A DNA stretch of 64,000 nucleotides from Leucaena leucocephala (GCA_037074615.1 CM073522.1:27030962-27094961); one strand, 5' to 3'; counted from the first letter of the stretch, positions 24,461-36,049 are shown. Made by a program: numbers and translations. Notes: generated by a model from the sequence alone, not told the origin.

Positions 24461-26746
24461 TTAGATACCTCAGAGCAATATTAGACTTAAGATTAATCCC
24501 TTTTAATACTTATACTATAAAAGGTTATCATTTTTCTCAACAAGTGCCCTTTTAGGGATTTGAATTTGGATTCTACTCCTTCCAAGTGAGACCGCTTAGC
24601 ACCTCAACTAACAGTTTATTGATAATTGAGATTTTTTTGACAAAAAAGTTGGCATTTTTCAATTGAAGGTTTTATTCTATTTAGTCTTCTCAAAATTATA
24701 TTGATATTCTTCAAAAATTAAATTAACGTTCACAGCGAATATTTATATATGCATACATATCTAGAAACATCATGCGCTTATAATATTAAGATCACTTTTT
24801 AATCTAAAACTCAATTATGAAAATAATAAATTAGAATGATTTTCTCTAGAAGCATCAAGCATTCATGTTAGAGTAGACTTCTGTATGCCTTAATTTGTAA
24901 GTGCTAATTCTTAAAATTTTATATTTCTAGAAAGAACGTTTTATTTTTAACAAAAATAAATATATGTCAGAAATATGGAGGAAAAGTCTTCACAAATATC
25001 ACTAAGTTAATTTGTTCTTATCACAATCGAAATCTTTCGAGAAGTTCTTACTCGTCCTTCCCATAACTCGAAAGTAAAAAAAAAAAAGGAAAATCGCATA
25101 AATTCAGGACTCGTAATTTGATGATTTATAAAAATGAGAAATAAATAAAATATTTTTAAAAAATTTAAATAAAAGTTATCATACTAATTACTCTCCCTTA
25201 GAGCTGATAAAACTCGTGTAAATGGGGCGGGCTCAAGATGACAAAAACACAGGCTATACAGCCCGTTCCCTATCCCGCGCTAGCCCTTTTTTTCTATAAT
25301 TATTAATATTATTATTTATTTTACTCAAATATTACTATGAATACTCCTATTATCGAATACTACTGAAGATGATTACTTATTTATTTATATATGTTGACAT
25401 ATTATAATGATTAATATTATGTTAATATTTATTTAGATTTATAGTTATAAAATTTAAGATTTTTATAAAAAAAATAAGAATTTTTAAGAGTATAACATTA
25501 GTAATTTTTTGATTATGCTAATATAACATTAAAAAAATTTTATTAATAATTTTTTTATTAGTAATTTTTTATTAGTATTTATACTCGTCCGTGGAGAAAA
25601 AATACTCTCAAATTCACAGAACTCACAAGTCTCTAAACTCATCTACGTCTTCCTCTTTATCATATGAGTTTGTGTGTCTTCTTGTGATTCATGACTACCT
25701 CTATTTATGAGATAAAAAATCTATTTTAAAATAGAGAAATTGACTTAGAGAAATTTATTTTGAGATGGACATATTTTTATCAATTCATCAACTCCAAATT
25801 TGATAAATGCCCTATCACAATAAAGCTCTTTAAGTTTAGTTTCTAAAGAAATAAGACTCATTTTAAAATTTATTGTATTCTAAAAAATATGATTAAAAGA
25901 AAAAATAAATATCAAAGACAAGATGTAATATCTCACCATTTTTTAAATGCATATCTTCTTCTTATAAAACTCTTTGAAATTGAGGTTGATGTTCTTGAAC
26001 AGTGTTTGGAATATATTTTTCATATAAAATAAGTTTCACAACAAACAGATTAATGGTTTAAAAGATATTTAAAAAATATTAGAGAAATATTAAAATTAGT
26101 GAAACATAGAGTATATAGAGTAACTTGAAATGATAAATTAAAATAGATTTGTGTTACTCGAAAAACTAATTTGGGTATAGTTATGCGTTATATTGTCAAC
26201 TCAAATGAAATTTTTTCTTAGCTATGAAATAGACTATGAGGAGTGGAATTGATTTCATTTATATGAAATAGATTTAGTTATGTGAAATCGATTTTACTCA
26301 TTCAGTTTCTAAATTACTTTGTTTTGCTCTATTTTACAGTATTAAAAACAAAGGATTTTATTGACGAAAAACTTAACACAATAATAAAATAGATTTATTT
26401 CACAAAAATCTATTTTAGTATATTGAAATAATTAGTATATTGAAATAATTTAACTTTGTCAAATTTATTTCTTTTTTTTTTAATGAAAATGTAACTTGAA
26501 TCATCTTGAAAGCGATTTGGTTTATAAAAAGCTAGTTGCAAAGTAGTTTTTTGAATTTGAAAGAGGGAGTTGTTGCAAGATAGGATGAGAGAGTTTATTA
26601 AGATAAAATACTGAAGTTAAAACCATAAGGCTCGCACGATTTGTTTTAAGATTTTCAGTACACTTGATTTATTTGTTTATTTCATTTTATTATTGTTATG
26701 ACTATATGTGTTTCTTAACAAAATAGATTTTATTTTGTTTACAATA

Positions 26747-26804
26747 ACTCGATTTTATTAATTGAAATTGATTATGTAGTCAATTTCAATTAATAAAATT
26801 GAGT
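26747..26804. repeat. Long perfect-type hairpin
   Basis: Arms 26747-26771 and 26780-26804 are complementary at 24 of 25 positions around an 8-nt loop. AT-rich (about 80%). It may be the core of a foldback element. Confidence 0.8.
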
Positions 26805-28539
26805 ATAGGTCAGTATAGATTTTTAAAATAAAAAGAAAGGCCATGTCATTTAGACTAAATAGAGGGAATGCTAATATATTATCCTCAATTTTAATAATTT
26901 GATTGATAATTTATGTTCTCGTATAGGTTTAGGGAAAAAATGGTTGTTTTAAAAATTATCATTTGACCTTTTTTTTTTTTGCCATCATTTGATATTCATT
27001 CAGAAAGATGAGAAATGAATATTAATTGACATATATGATTCATGAGAAAAAAATATAGGATATCTTGTGTATTTGAGTTTTAATATAATATTAGGTTGAT
27101 TAATTTAGTTAGATTAAAAAAATTATATAAATCAATTAATTATTTTAAATCTAATCTCTTAAGACAATAAACTCTTATATCAAAAACCGAAATAGCGTAT
27201 TATTAATAAGTTTTATAAGTTTATATATATTTATTGTTATTAAGGGTCGCAAGACTATTAAGTTAATGACCAAAGATTTAAAAAAAAAATTGAATCACGG
27301 CTAATAAAAGAATTTTTCTTTGTCCTTTTTGAGACACACAAAACAATGAATCGATTATATTATGAAGGAAAAATTACATTGAAACCTCGTGGAAGAAATT
27401 TAATTATCTTAAAGTAACAAATCACAGTAAAAAATTGACAATATATTTTTGTTGCTTATTTGTCATTAAAACTTTGTTGCTTATTTGTCATTAAAACTTT
27501 CTGAGAAATAAATTCGTTCTAAGACCTCTAAGTAATTGTCCTTAAATAGAAGATTTTATAAAATTATATCATGACTATAAAAGAATTTTCCACCTCACAT
27601 ACTTTAACAATTTTTTTTTCTAAAAACATGAATATTCTTTTTCACTTAATATTTCTATGTGGAAAAATTAAAAGCCGGGAGCATACTGATCGTTCTCATA
27701 ATAACCCAATTTTTTTATGATTAAATCTTTTCTTTAAAGCATCAAAGTTTTTTATCCTTTTGAGTAATTTGAATTTTTAAATTTTTTTATTGCTAAATTT
27801 TATAAATTTTCTGATTGTTTGCCAAAGTTGACAGACACAAAAACTAATAATGAAAGGCTTTAAAAAGTTGAATTATAACTAAAGAAAGATCTTGATTAAT
27901 TGTAGATTTGCCTATTTTAACACGCTAGAAAATAACACCTCAATGATGAAAGAGATTTTTGTTGTGTACGTTAACAATTTATTTTGTTCAAATAATGAGG
28001 TAGTCTCTTTCATTATTTGTGTTATTCTGTGGAAAATTTGAATTCAAAGGTTGGGACAAAAATAAAATAGTAATTAAAGAAGTTGGAATCCCATTCTACA
28101 CGTTGCGACTAATAATCACATGGTTGTTTTTAGTCTATAATCAACTTAACTTAATGACCACGTTTATTTTTTTTTTTATTATTATCCATTTATTCTTTCA
28201 CTTTTAATGTAATTGTTTTTTTTTTTTGACTTGGTTTGAAATATTTTTGGGAGAATAATATAATTAACAATCCTATGAAAAATTTCTAAAATCATCACAA
28301 TGCCATTGACAATATAGATTTTTTTAGCCAACAAAGATATGTCTAGTTGGTAAAAAGTTATCTCATACCCTATAAAATTATGAGTTCAAATCATATTGTC
28401 AATGTGAAGACTTTATTAATATGTGATCTATAAGTACTTTTATAAATATTCTTTGAGTCTGAAGTACGTCATAATCCTAATAAGCTTCCAAAAAATCAAC
28501 TCATATAAATTTTATTGTAACAAAAATATGTGTGTATAT

Positions 28540-28690
28540 ATGTGTGTGTGTGTTTTTATAGTAACAAAGTGTATACAAAAAATATTTTGTCCAGGTACTT
28601 ATATAAATGTTTTGATGAAATAATAAATTTCCTTTTGGATGCATAAAAGAAAAGTATATGTAAATATCATTCCTTGTGTCCTAACTTTTA
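28540..28690. repeat. Left arm of large inverted repeat around receptor exon 1
   Basis: This end of unit B (the TG-repeat, 'gtaacaaagtgtatacaaaa', 'ccaggtactt', 'ttggatgcataaaa') recurs in reverse complement at about 30415-30570. The two arms flank the inverted promoter and exon 1 of the receptor-like gene. The plus-orientation sequence also occurs in unit A at about 16850-17000. Confidence 0.75.
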
Positions 28691-28759
28691 TTTCACTATT
28701 TATTAGGTGCCTAAACTTTGTGAGAAAATAACACATTTGTTTGGGTGCATCAAAGCTCA

Positions 28760-29099
28760 TCAGATTTAGACTATTCAGATTTATTTTTCTTTTCAATTAG
28801 TATTTTTTAAATATTTTTTTTGAGAAAGTGATAGTTAAAATATTATCTCTATTTTAGAGCTTCAACCCATTAAAATAATTTGTTTTAAAAAATAAAGAAA
28901 ATAAAAAAATTAGATTTGGACCTTTCACATCTTATAGGTCCAAATCTAACCTCATCACCCAAACTGGTTCGGAAACTCTCATAATTTATATTTTGTCATT
29001 TTTAAAAATAAAAGGATAATTTGATCATCCTTAATGACAAGAAAAAAATTGCTTATTTGTTACTCTTACATAGAAGGTTTGCAAGAAAACAATTAATTG
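28760..29099. other. Non-coding, right flank of the tandem array
   Basis: Unique sequence past the end of unit B. It holds a hairpin with perfect 14-bp arms (28910-28923 and 28936-28949). From 28978 to 29045 it holds one arm of a second inverted repeat whose partner is 29885-29955. Confidence 0.5.
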
Positions 29100-29396
29100 A
29101 AAAGTCTTGTAGTTGAACTCAAAAGAAGGTGGAGTTGTGAGGTGAAGCTCAAGAACATGGCCAGTGATGTTGTGGCAAACAACAAAAGCCCAGTTGCAGC
29201 AATTTGCATGGGGAGACCAAGAGGCAAGTCTGTTTGAAGGATCGGAAAGATGACGCTTCATCTTAAGTAAAACATCTCACTCACTTGGAATGCACTCAAT
29301 CTCACTAGAGGATACTCTGCAAACGCATAAATCAACATTTGATAAGATAAGTAACCAAAGGAACACAGACACAGCAATTTTGCAGGAACTCTCCAT
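29100..29396 (-). pseudogene. Receptor-like protein, first exon, inverted (signal peptide and LRR cap)
   Basis: The minus-strand ATG at 29394-29396 begins a signal peptide (residues 1 to about 26, core VFLWLLIL). A typical plant N-terminal LRR cap follows: an ECIPSE segment, LLKMKRHLSDPSNRLASW, the paired Cys of NCCNW and VVCHNITGHVLELHL. One TGA at 29277-29279 replaces what is normally Arg, ending the frame after 39 residues. The reading ends near 29100, after FEFNYKTF. The continuation that families of this kind show (FGGE, then LRRs) is not here but on the opposite strand from 30570. This piece is therefore the 5' end of the same gene, turned round. Known family role: cell-surface immune or developmental receptors. 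Confidence 0.85.
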
Positions 29397-29474
29397 GACA
29401 ATGTCAACCAAAAAGGTTTTCGCTAACAAGCTTTCAGTTTTGACGGACATACAATTCTTGAAACAAAGAACTAC

Positions 29475-29483
29475 TATTTATAA
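29475..29483 (-). promoter_or_regulatory. TATA box of the inverted receptor exon
   Basis: Minus-strand TTATAAATA, 79-87 bp upstream of the ATG at 29396. Together with exon 1 it shows that the promoter moved with the inverted segment. Any transcript would run away from the LRR exon. Confidence 0.5.
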
Positions 29484-29884
29484 TGTCACTTTGTGGCCCT
29501 CACTTGATAAAAATCACCTCCGCTCATCACAATATTTTGAACAAATTTTATTTTTTTTAGCACTATAAAACAAATTTTAAGGATATATAAAAGATTTTCA
29601 AATTATATATTTGATCATTTTATTTTAAAAGTGTTAAAATAGAAATAATTTCATACACATTTTACACAACTTGCGTAAGCGATCCTTTTATCCAGTTGTT
29701 ATTAGTCTCATCAGAAAATCTTCTTTGTTATTTTCTAACTTACCGTGTTGTTTGGGTACTGACTAATTGCATATTGAATGCGCCGTGTTTTAAAAAAAAA
29801 AAAAAGTTAGCCAGCTAATGCTAAGGGAAATTTTATGTATTGAAACGGAAATTTATTTTCGTTTATCAAGTCCACGAAATTATT

Positions 29885-29955
29885 TTTTTCCCTGCTATTA
29901 AGGATGATCAAATCATCCTTTTATTTTTAAAAATGTCAAAATATAAATAATTTCA
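29885..29955. repeat. Inner inverted-repeat arm, right
   Basis: The run 'attaaggatgatcaaat' and the following 'ccttttatttttaaaaatg' are the reverse complement of 28978-29045 with few changes. The pair encloses the inverted receptor promoter and exon 1 closely (29046-29884). Confidence 0.8.
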
Positions 29956-30059
29956 ACGTATTTAAGTACATCGTCCAAATAATTCTTTTGTCCACCATAG
30001 ACATCACCATTATCAATATTCAACATGATGAGTAAACTTCCTAGGAATTACACTATTTA

Positions 30060-30310
30060 CGAAAAAAATGTTAATTCTTTCAACTTAATGAATGAGACTA
30101 TTCATTATTTGGAGAAAAGAAGTTGTTAAAGTATTTATTTATTTTGTAATTTTTAAATATCAATTGTTCACACTATTTAATGGCAAACACAAGTGAAAAT
30201 TATTGAAGTCTTTAAGCATGGACTTTTTACTCATATACACATGAAGAACACAAACATGTATAGAAATTCATCACAAATGTATATACAATCACCATAATTT
30301 TTTTAATTCC
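30060..30310 (-). repeat. Inverted copy of unit A 14397-14600
   Basis: Reverse-complement similarity to 14397-14600: the shared stretches include 'ggtgattgtatatacattt', 'gttcttca', 'gagtaaaaagtc' and 'aataatgaatagtctcattc'. It shows that DNA of the chitinase unit was also copied in the opposite orientation between the receptor exon and the receptor body. Confidence 0.7.
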
Positions 30311-30414
30311 CAATAAAAATGTATACTCCCATCTATTTCCTGGAAAAATGCAGCTTCACATTTAATATATGTAATATAAATCCAGAAAATATCATAAAAA
30401 TATAAATATGAGCA

Positions 30415-30570
30415 ATAAAAATCAGCACACAATGAATGATATTTATATAAACTTTTTTTTATGCATCTAAAAGGAAATTTATTATCTTATCAAAACATTT
30501 ATTTAAGTACCTGGACAAAATAATTTTTGTATACACTTTGTTACTATTAAAACACACACACACACATATA
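30415..30570. repeat. Right arm of large inverted repeat
   Basis: Reverse complement of 28540-28690, including an (AC)n run at 30551-30563 that pairs with the (TG)n at 28540. The receptor LRR sequence starts directly after this arm. Confidence 0.75.
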
Positions 30571-33500
30571 TACATGACATTCATATTTGGTGGTGAGGTA
30601 CATCCTTCTTTGCTTGACTTGAAGCACTTAAATTATTTGGATTTAAGTGGTAATTATTTTGGAGATATACAAATTCCTAGTTTTCTTGGTTCAATGACAA
30701 GATTGATATATCTTAACCTATCTCATGATGGGTTTGGTGGAAGCATTCCTCTTCAATTTTGGAATCTTTTCAAACTGATCTATCTTTACCTTGGAGGCAA
30801 TGATTTGGAAGGAAGCATTCCTCATCAAATTGGAAACCTCTCCAATTTGCAATATCTTGACCTTGGAGATAACTTATTTAGTGGAAGCATTCCTCATCAA
30901 ATTGGAAACCTCTCCAATTTAAAATATCTTGATCTCGGATATAACGGATTTAGTGGAAGCATTCCTCATCAAATTGAAAACCTCTCAAATCTGATCAATC
31001 TTCATCTTGGAGGTTATTATCTGTCAAAATCGGTTGAAAAACTTCAATGGATTTCCACTCTTTCTTTTCTAAAATATCTTGAGCTAATTCAGGTAAACAT
31101 ATCCAATGCCTTTGATTGGTTGCATGTTCTACATTCACTTCCCTCTTTGAGAGAGTTGCACTTGTTAGGATGTGATTTCAACCATCATTTTGAACTATCA
31201 CCCTAAACTCTTCATCTCTAGTTATCCTTGAGATATCTGATTCTTATTTTGACACTTCATTGATCTCAAATTGGATATTTCAACTGAAAAAATTAGTTCA
31301 TCTTAAATTAAAAGGTCTTGATCTTCAAAGTCACATCCTAGATGGTATTCAAAACTTAACTCTCCTTCAACATCTTGATTTATCTGAAAATATTTTCAAC
31401 TCTTCAATCCCTGATTGGTTTTATAGTTTTAGAAATTTAAAGTCTCTCATCCTCTCTCATAACTCCTTGGTTGGCAAAATTTTCAGTAACATTGGAAACT
31501 TAACTTCTCTTGTTACTCTTGATTTGACTAATAATCTTTTAGAAGGGTCGATTCCAATTTCTGTGGGAAATCTTTGCAACTTGAAAAAATTGGCTTTTTC
31601 CAAAAATAAGTGCCGCCAACAAATTTATGAAATATTAAAAATTCTTTTAGCAGGATGTGTTTCCCAAGCACTGGAGATTTTTTATATGAGTGGTTCTCAA
31701 TTATCTGGCCATCTCACTAACCATATTGGTCTTTTCAAAAATCTTGTTGAACTTGATCTTTCTTACAACTCCATTCAAGGTGCACTTCCTGACTCTTTGG
31801 GAAACCTCACATCTTTAAAATATCTTGATCTTTCTCACAACTCCATTCAAGGTGCACTTCCTAGCTCATTGGAAAATCTCATTTCTTTGACCTATCTTTC
31901 TCTTCAGAACAATACTATTGACAGTGCAATTCCTATATCATTTGGGAATCTGACATCTTTGATGTATCTTGATCTCTCTGAAAATTGATTTGATGAAAAT
32001 CCTTTTGAAATTCTACGATCACTCTCTAAATTGAATAAACTTTATTTGGGATATAATCTGTTTCACAGAGTTGTCAAAGAAGCCCACTTTGCTAATTCTA
32101 CCCATTTGCAAACATTCTCAGTGAACAAAAACAACCTCACTTTAAAAGTGGACCCTAATTGGAATCCTTCTTTTCAACTTTTGGATGATTTAAGCTTGGC
32201 TTCTTGGAATATAGGTCCCCATTTTCCATCATGGGTTCAATCATTAAAGCATCTTTGGTTTTTGGACATCTCCGACACTAAGATTTGTGATTCTGTTCCA
32301 ACTTGGTTTTGGGGAACAGTTGGCAATCTTGAGTATTTGAATCTCTCCCACAATCATATTGAAGGAGAGCTTTCGAATATATTGATAAACATCACTACTC
32401 AAGCTAATGTTGTTGATCTAAGCTCAAATAAGTTATATGGCCAATTACCTTGTGTATCACAAGATGTGGAGCACATAGACCTTTCAAGTAACTTGTTTTC
32501 AGGATCCATTACTCACTTCTTGTGTCATAAGCATGAGGAGACAAAGTCATTAAGCTATCTTAATTTGGCATCAAATAATTTATCAGGTACAATACCTGAT
32601 TGCTGGAGGAAGTGCCATATCTTTGGAATGTGAACTTAGAAAACAACCACTTCAATAGGATCTTACACACATCCATGGTATCCTTGCCAGAGTTGGAAGT
32701 GTTGAGCCTTCGCAATAATAACATTTCTGGAAATTTTCCTTGTTTCTTGAAAAATGCAAGCTACCTGATTTCTTTAGATCTAGGTGAGAATCAATTTTCA
32801 GGAATGGTTCCATCTTGGGTTGGACAAAGTTTTCCAAGTTTAAGGATTCTTGTTCTGAGATCAAACAAATTCTCTGGCCCAATTCCTCATCAAATTTGTA
32901 ACATGAGTGTCTTACAAATCTTGGACCTTGCGCATAACGAGTTAACAGGATGTATACCAAAATGTATCCAACAATTTGAGTGTTATGTTGGTAATAAATA
33001 GTGCTTTAGTGTCACAATTTTTTTTTCAAGAAGATTTGGTTTATCAATTGTTAGTTGAATCATTATTGTTGAAAGGAAGAGTTTATAATTACAGCACCAA
33101 CCTTGGTCTCGTCACAAGTATTGACTTTTCAAGTAATGAATTATCTGGAGAGATACCAATGAAACTTACAAGACTTAAGGGACTCCATTTTTTGAACGTT
33201 TCAAACAATCTTTTTAATGGCCAAATTCCACATAATATTGGCAATATGGAATCCTTGGAGTATGTGGACTTTTCAAGAAATCATCTTTCAGGTGAAATCC
33301 CACCAAGCATGTCCAAGTTGAGTTTTTTGAGCATGCTGAACTTGTCTTACAATAATTTGCTGGGAAAAATTCCAACAGGGACCCAATTACAAAGCTTTGA
33401 AGCATCAAGTTTTGTTGGCAATGATTTATGTGGTCCTCCACTCACCAACAGTTGTTCATCAAACAACTACAATAACAAAGAAAAAGAAGTTCGACGTCAT

Positions 33501-33643
33501 AGGAATGAAATCAATTGGTTCTTTGTGAGCGTGGATTTGGATTTATTATGGGATTTTGGGCATTGGTGGGTCCTTTGCTCTTTAGTCATTCTTGGAGGTA
33601 TGCTTATTTCCAATCCATTGATAGGATGTGGCATAAATTGTAA
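30570..33643 (+). pseudogene. LRR receptor-like protein (EIX/Cf/Ve type), broken body
   Basis: Encodes the body of a plant receptor-like protein without kinase. It starts at FGGEVHPSLLDLKHLNYLDLSG, runs through more than twenty extracellular LRRs of the LxxLxxLxLxxNxxxGxIP type, an island segment near 33050, closing LRRs, the Cys-pair cap (NDLCGPPLTNSCSS, about 33420) and an acidic/basic juxtamembrane stretch. One membrane span with a GxxxG motif (GFIMG) and a short tail ending RMWHKL reach the native stop at 33641-33643. Lesions: a frameshift at 31199-31206, TGA at 31986-31988, and frameshifts near 32605, 32976 and 33520. The signal peptide and LRR cap lie inverted at 29100-29396. Such proteins sense microbial or developmental ligands and work with SOBIR1/BAK1-type kinases; this one cannot be made whole. 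Confidence 0.9.
30811..30980 (+). repeat. 72-bp LRR-module tandem repeat
   Basis: Three units starting at 30811, 30883 and 30955 share 'ggaagcattcctcatcaaat' and encode the same 24-residue LRR (GSIPHQIGNLSNL...). A second two-unit case with the same period lies at about 31770-31870. These are recent in-frame LRR expansions that predate the loss of the gene. Confidence 0.9.
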
Positions 33644-36049
33644 TCTTGTTGCATTTGGAAGGTTGGTGGTTTTAGAAGATAAGTGATTTTTCTCTCTTGT
33701 AATATATTATGCTTTTCAATGATGAGCCATTGATGAATAAACGTATTGGCAAGGATTGTGTAATTCAACTTTGAACATCACACCATTGTATAATATATTT
33801 TATGTGATGAAACAGTTCCTGTATATAATAGATGCATTATTGATAAATTATCTTCTAAAGACTACAATGAAAAATCTAAGGTTTAATCTTCAAAGACCAA
33901 GCTATAACATCAGACATTTTAATCTTCCTTAATTAATTTTAGATAAATCTCAAAGCCTATTTATAAATATATTTAGAAACTATTTCTATTAGCATTTATT
34001 TATTACTCCCATCGGTCCTTAATATAAAAGTTAGTAAAATTTTTTGGACAGATTAACGAAATCGAATAAAATAATTAATTATAACCAAATTTGACTTCTC
34101 AAGACAAATTCATATTATATACTCCTTAATCTCCCCAAATTAGTTAACTAACTCTTATATTAGTTATAATTAACTTATTTATTTGGCTTCCTTAATCCAT
34201 AAAAAAATAACTAGCTCTTATATTAAGAAACGGAGAAAGTTATAAAATCTACAAGATTTAATATGTATGATCTTAGAGGAAGCAATACTCCATCTTACAA
34301 AATTTGTAACACTACCATAGTAACCAAGTGCTACCCAAAACAAAACATGGGAAAAAAGGAACCAAGTTTGATTCCCGTTGCCATCGTGATGGCTCCTTTT
34401 ATAGGCGATCTCGTAAATTTCCTATAAGCGCTATCTGATCCTTAAGAATATGCCCTACCTTAGTAGGAGACTGGTGTCGAACCCACCTAAATTTTTTTGT
34501 ACAAAAAAAAATTCAATCACCAAACTTAATTGAAACACAAGTCACTCTCTGTTTAGCCTAATATAAAGGTCATTGCCACAATAAAATGCCATTTGTATCA
34601 TTTTGCTTAAACAACTTTATTTCAAGGGAACCTGAATATATAAGTTCAAACAACTGGTGGCAAATCAATCATGCTTAACTACAAGTATATCACGATCAAC
34701 AACAAAATGATCAAGTCAAAGGCATAAGTTACCAACACAAACCAATCTAACTGATTTAGGGCCTATTTGGAAACCCTCAAACTATTGTTTTATAAGCACT
34801 TTTACGCTAAATTCATCTCAAATAATTATCTAAAATCATTACTAAAAAGCTAATCCAGACCCCATCTTAGTTACAAAAAGGGGTTGGTGGAGAATCAATT
34901 CAGGACACAGAAAAAATGTGGGTCAAAGGACCAAGTATATCAGACAATCAGTAAGAATTTTCCTATTAGCAAGCGCACTTATGCCTTTGCTCATTCTTTG
35001 GAATCGTATCTAGAATGCCTTGAAAGTATCTGCAGCTAAGAATGGAACTTTAATTGAAAGATATAATTGGAAAGATTGTCCATCAATGATGTCTGAATGT
35101 TTGCATATTAACTTAGTGCATTTAGGCACTCAACCCTCCTAAAGAAGGAAGACAAATTAACCAATATGAAAGCTTAACCCCACAACATCGATCATCAATT
35201 AAAGTAATAGTATTAGATAGAGAATCAACAATATTCCTATTTCCAGTAAATATATTCATGAATATGGCTCATAAGATAAATTCTAAGAACACATAATGTA
35301 ATGGTTGACAATATGAGTACATTTGAAAACTCATCAAAGTGTGTTTTTGATTGAGGATTCCTCTAACTCACCTACTTTAGTGAGTTTCAATTAAATAGCT
35401 TGCACCACTTGGCTATGCACTTGATAGCTCCTAGAATTTCTCAGGCTCACAATCTATATTTGTGAGTTACCTTTACCAGGAAGAAGTGAGCAATTCTCTA
35501 GTTTATTCACTACCTCTGGGTCATTTCTCAAATATTATTTCAAGAAACACAATTAGTTGAAGTGCAAGATAATTTACTTCAATATTCATACAAAAATCAA
35601 TAATAGTTTTGTTCTTCTAATAAAGCAATATGGCAGGATTTGTTAGGTAATGATTCTTCGTCTAAATTCAATACCAGAGTATAGAAAACTAAAACTTTAT
35701 TCATTGAAGGGCCTATTGTTACTAAAGTTCACAATTGAAGAAACGGGGATAATAACTTAGAAATTGAGCCCATATGCCACTACTAAGAAACCCACTATAA
35801 AGTAACTAACAAAGTCAAATATTGATTCTACAATTTGATGAGGTAGAGCGAGAAGAAATCCATTAAAAGATTGGAATAGGATAATATGATAAATGGGGTT
35901 GATAGACAGGTGTGAAGAATTTTCTGCTGAATAAATGGGGAGAAATTCTAGCTACTAGGAAACTAAAAGCCTACTTTATTGGTGTCATGCATATTTCCAT
36001 TATGCTCTGTTTTTCACGATATATTGTAATATGACTATAAATTGTACGA
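33644..36049. other. Non-coding stretch between receptor pseudogene and pararetrovirus
   Basis: AT-rich. Contains the Stowaway-like MITE (34004-34242). A possible minus-strand SINE-like piece with a B-box-like 'gggttcgacacc' lies at about 34330-34500. At 34955-35010 (minus) there is a very decayed stretch that could be a later Rab7 exon (SKE-stop-AKA pattern); I rate that as weak. No intact gene. Confidence 0.45.
34004..34242. mobile_element. Stowaway-like MITE
   Basis: About 240 bp with inverted ends: 'tactcccatcggtccttaat' at the left and the complement of 'attaagaaacggagaaagtta' at the right, both then reading into 'ataa(a/g)ag(t/c)tagt'. The 'ctcc.tc(c/g)gt(t/c)c' end and TA at the borders fit Stowaway/Tc1-mariner-type MITEs. 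It shares internal sequence with 15400-15542. Confidence 0.7.

Larger units (their letters stand above)
24460..28760. other. AT-rich non-coding tail of unit B
   Basis: 24460-25198 matches unit A 12240-12896, and 26809-28760 matches 14904-17073. 25199-26808 is unit B-specific, starting with a short GC-rich tract ('aatggggcgggctc') that looks like a transposon end. No gene on either strand. A 25-bp hairpin is at 26747-26804. Confidence 0.6.

Noticed and set aside
29290..29568. Plus-strand 92-codon frame
   Set aside because: It lies opposite the receptor signal peptide and its promoter; the minus-strand reading has clear family motifs and the plus-strand one has none.
30551..30563. (AC)n run as a regulatory or recombination signal by itself
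   Set aside because: A short microsatellite that simply mirrors the (TG)n in the opposite inverted-repeat arm.
32652..32960. Minus-strand frame within the receptor-like gene
   Set aside because: Antisense shadow of LRR codons.
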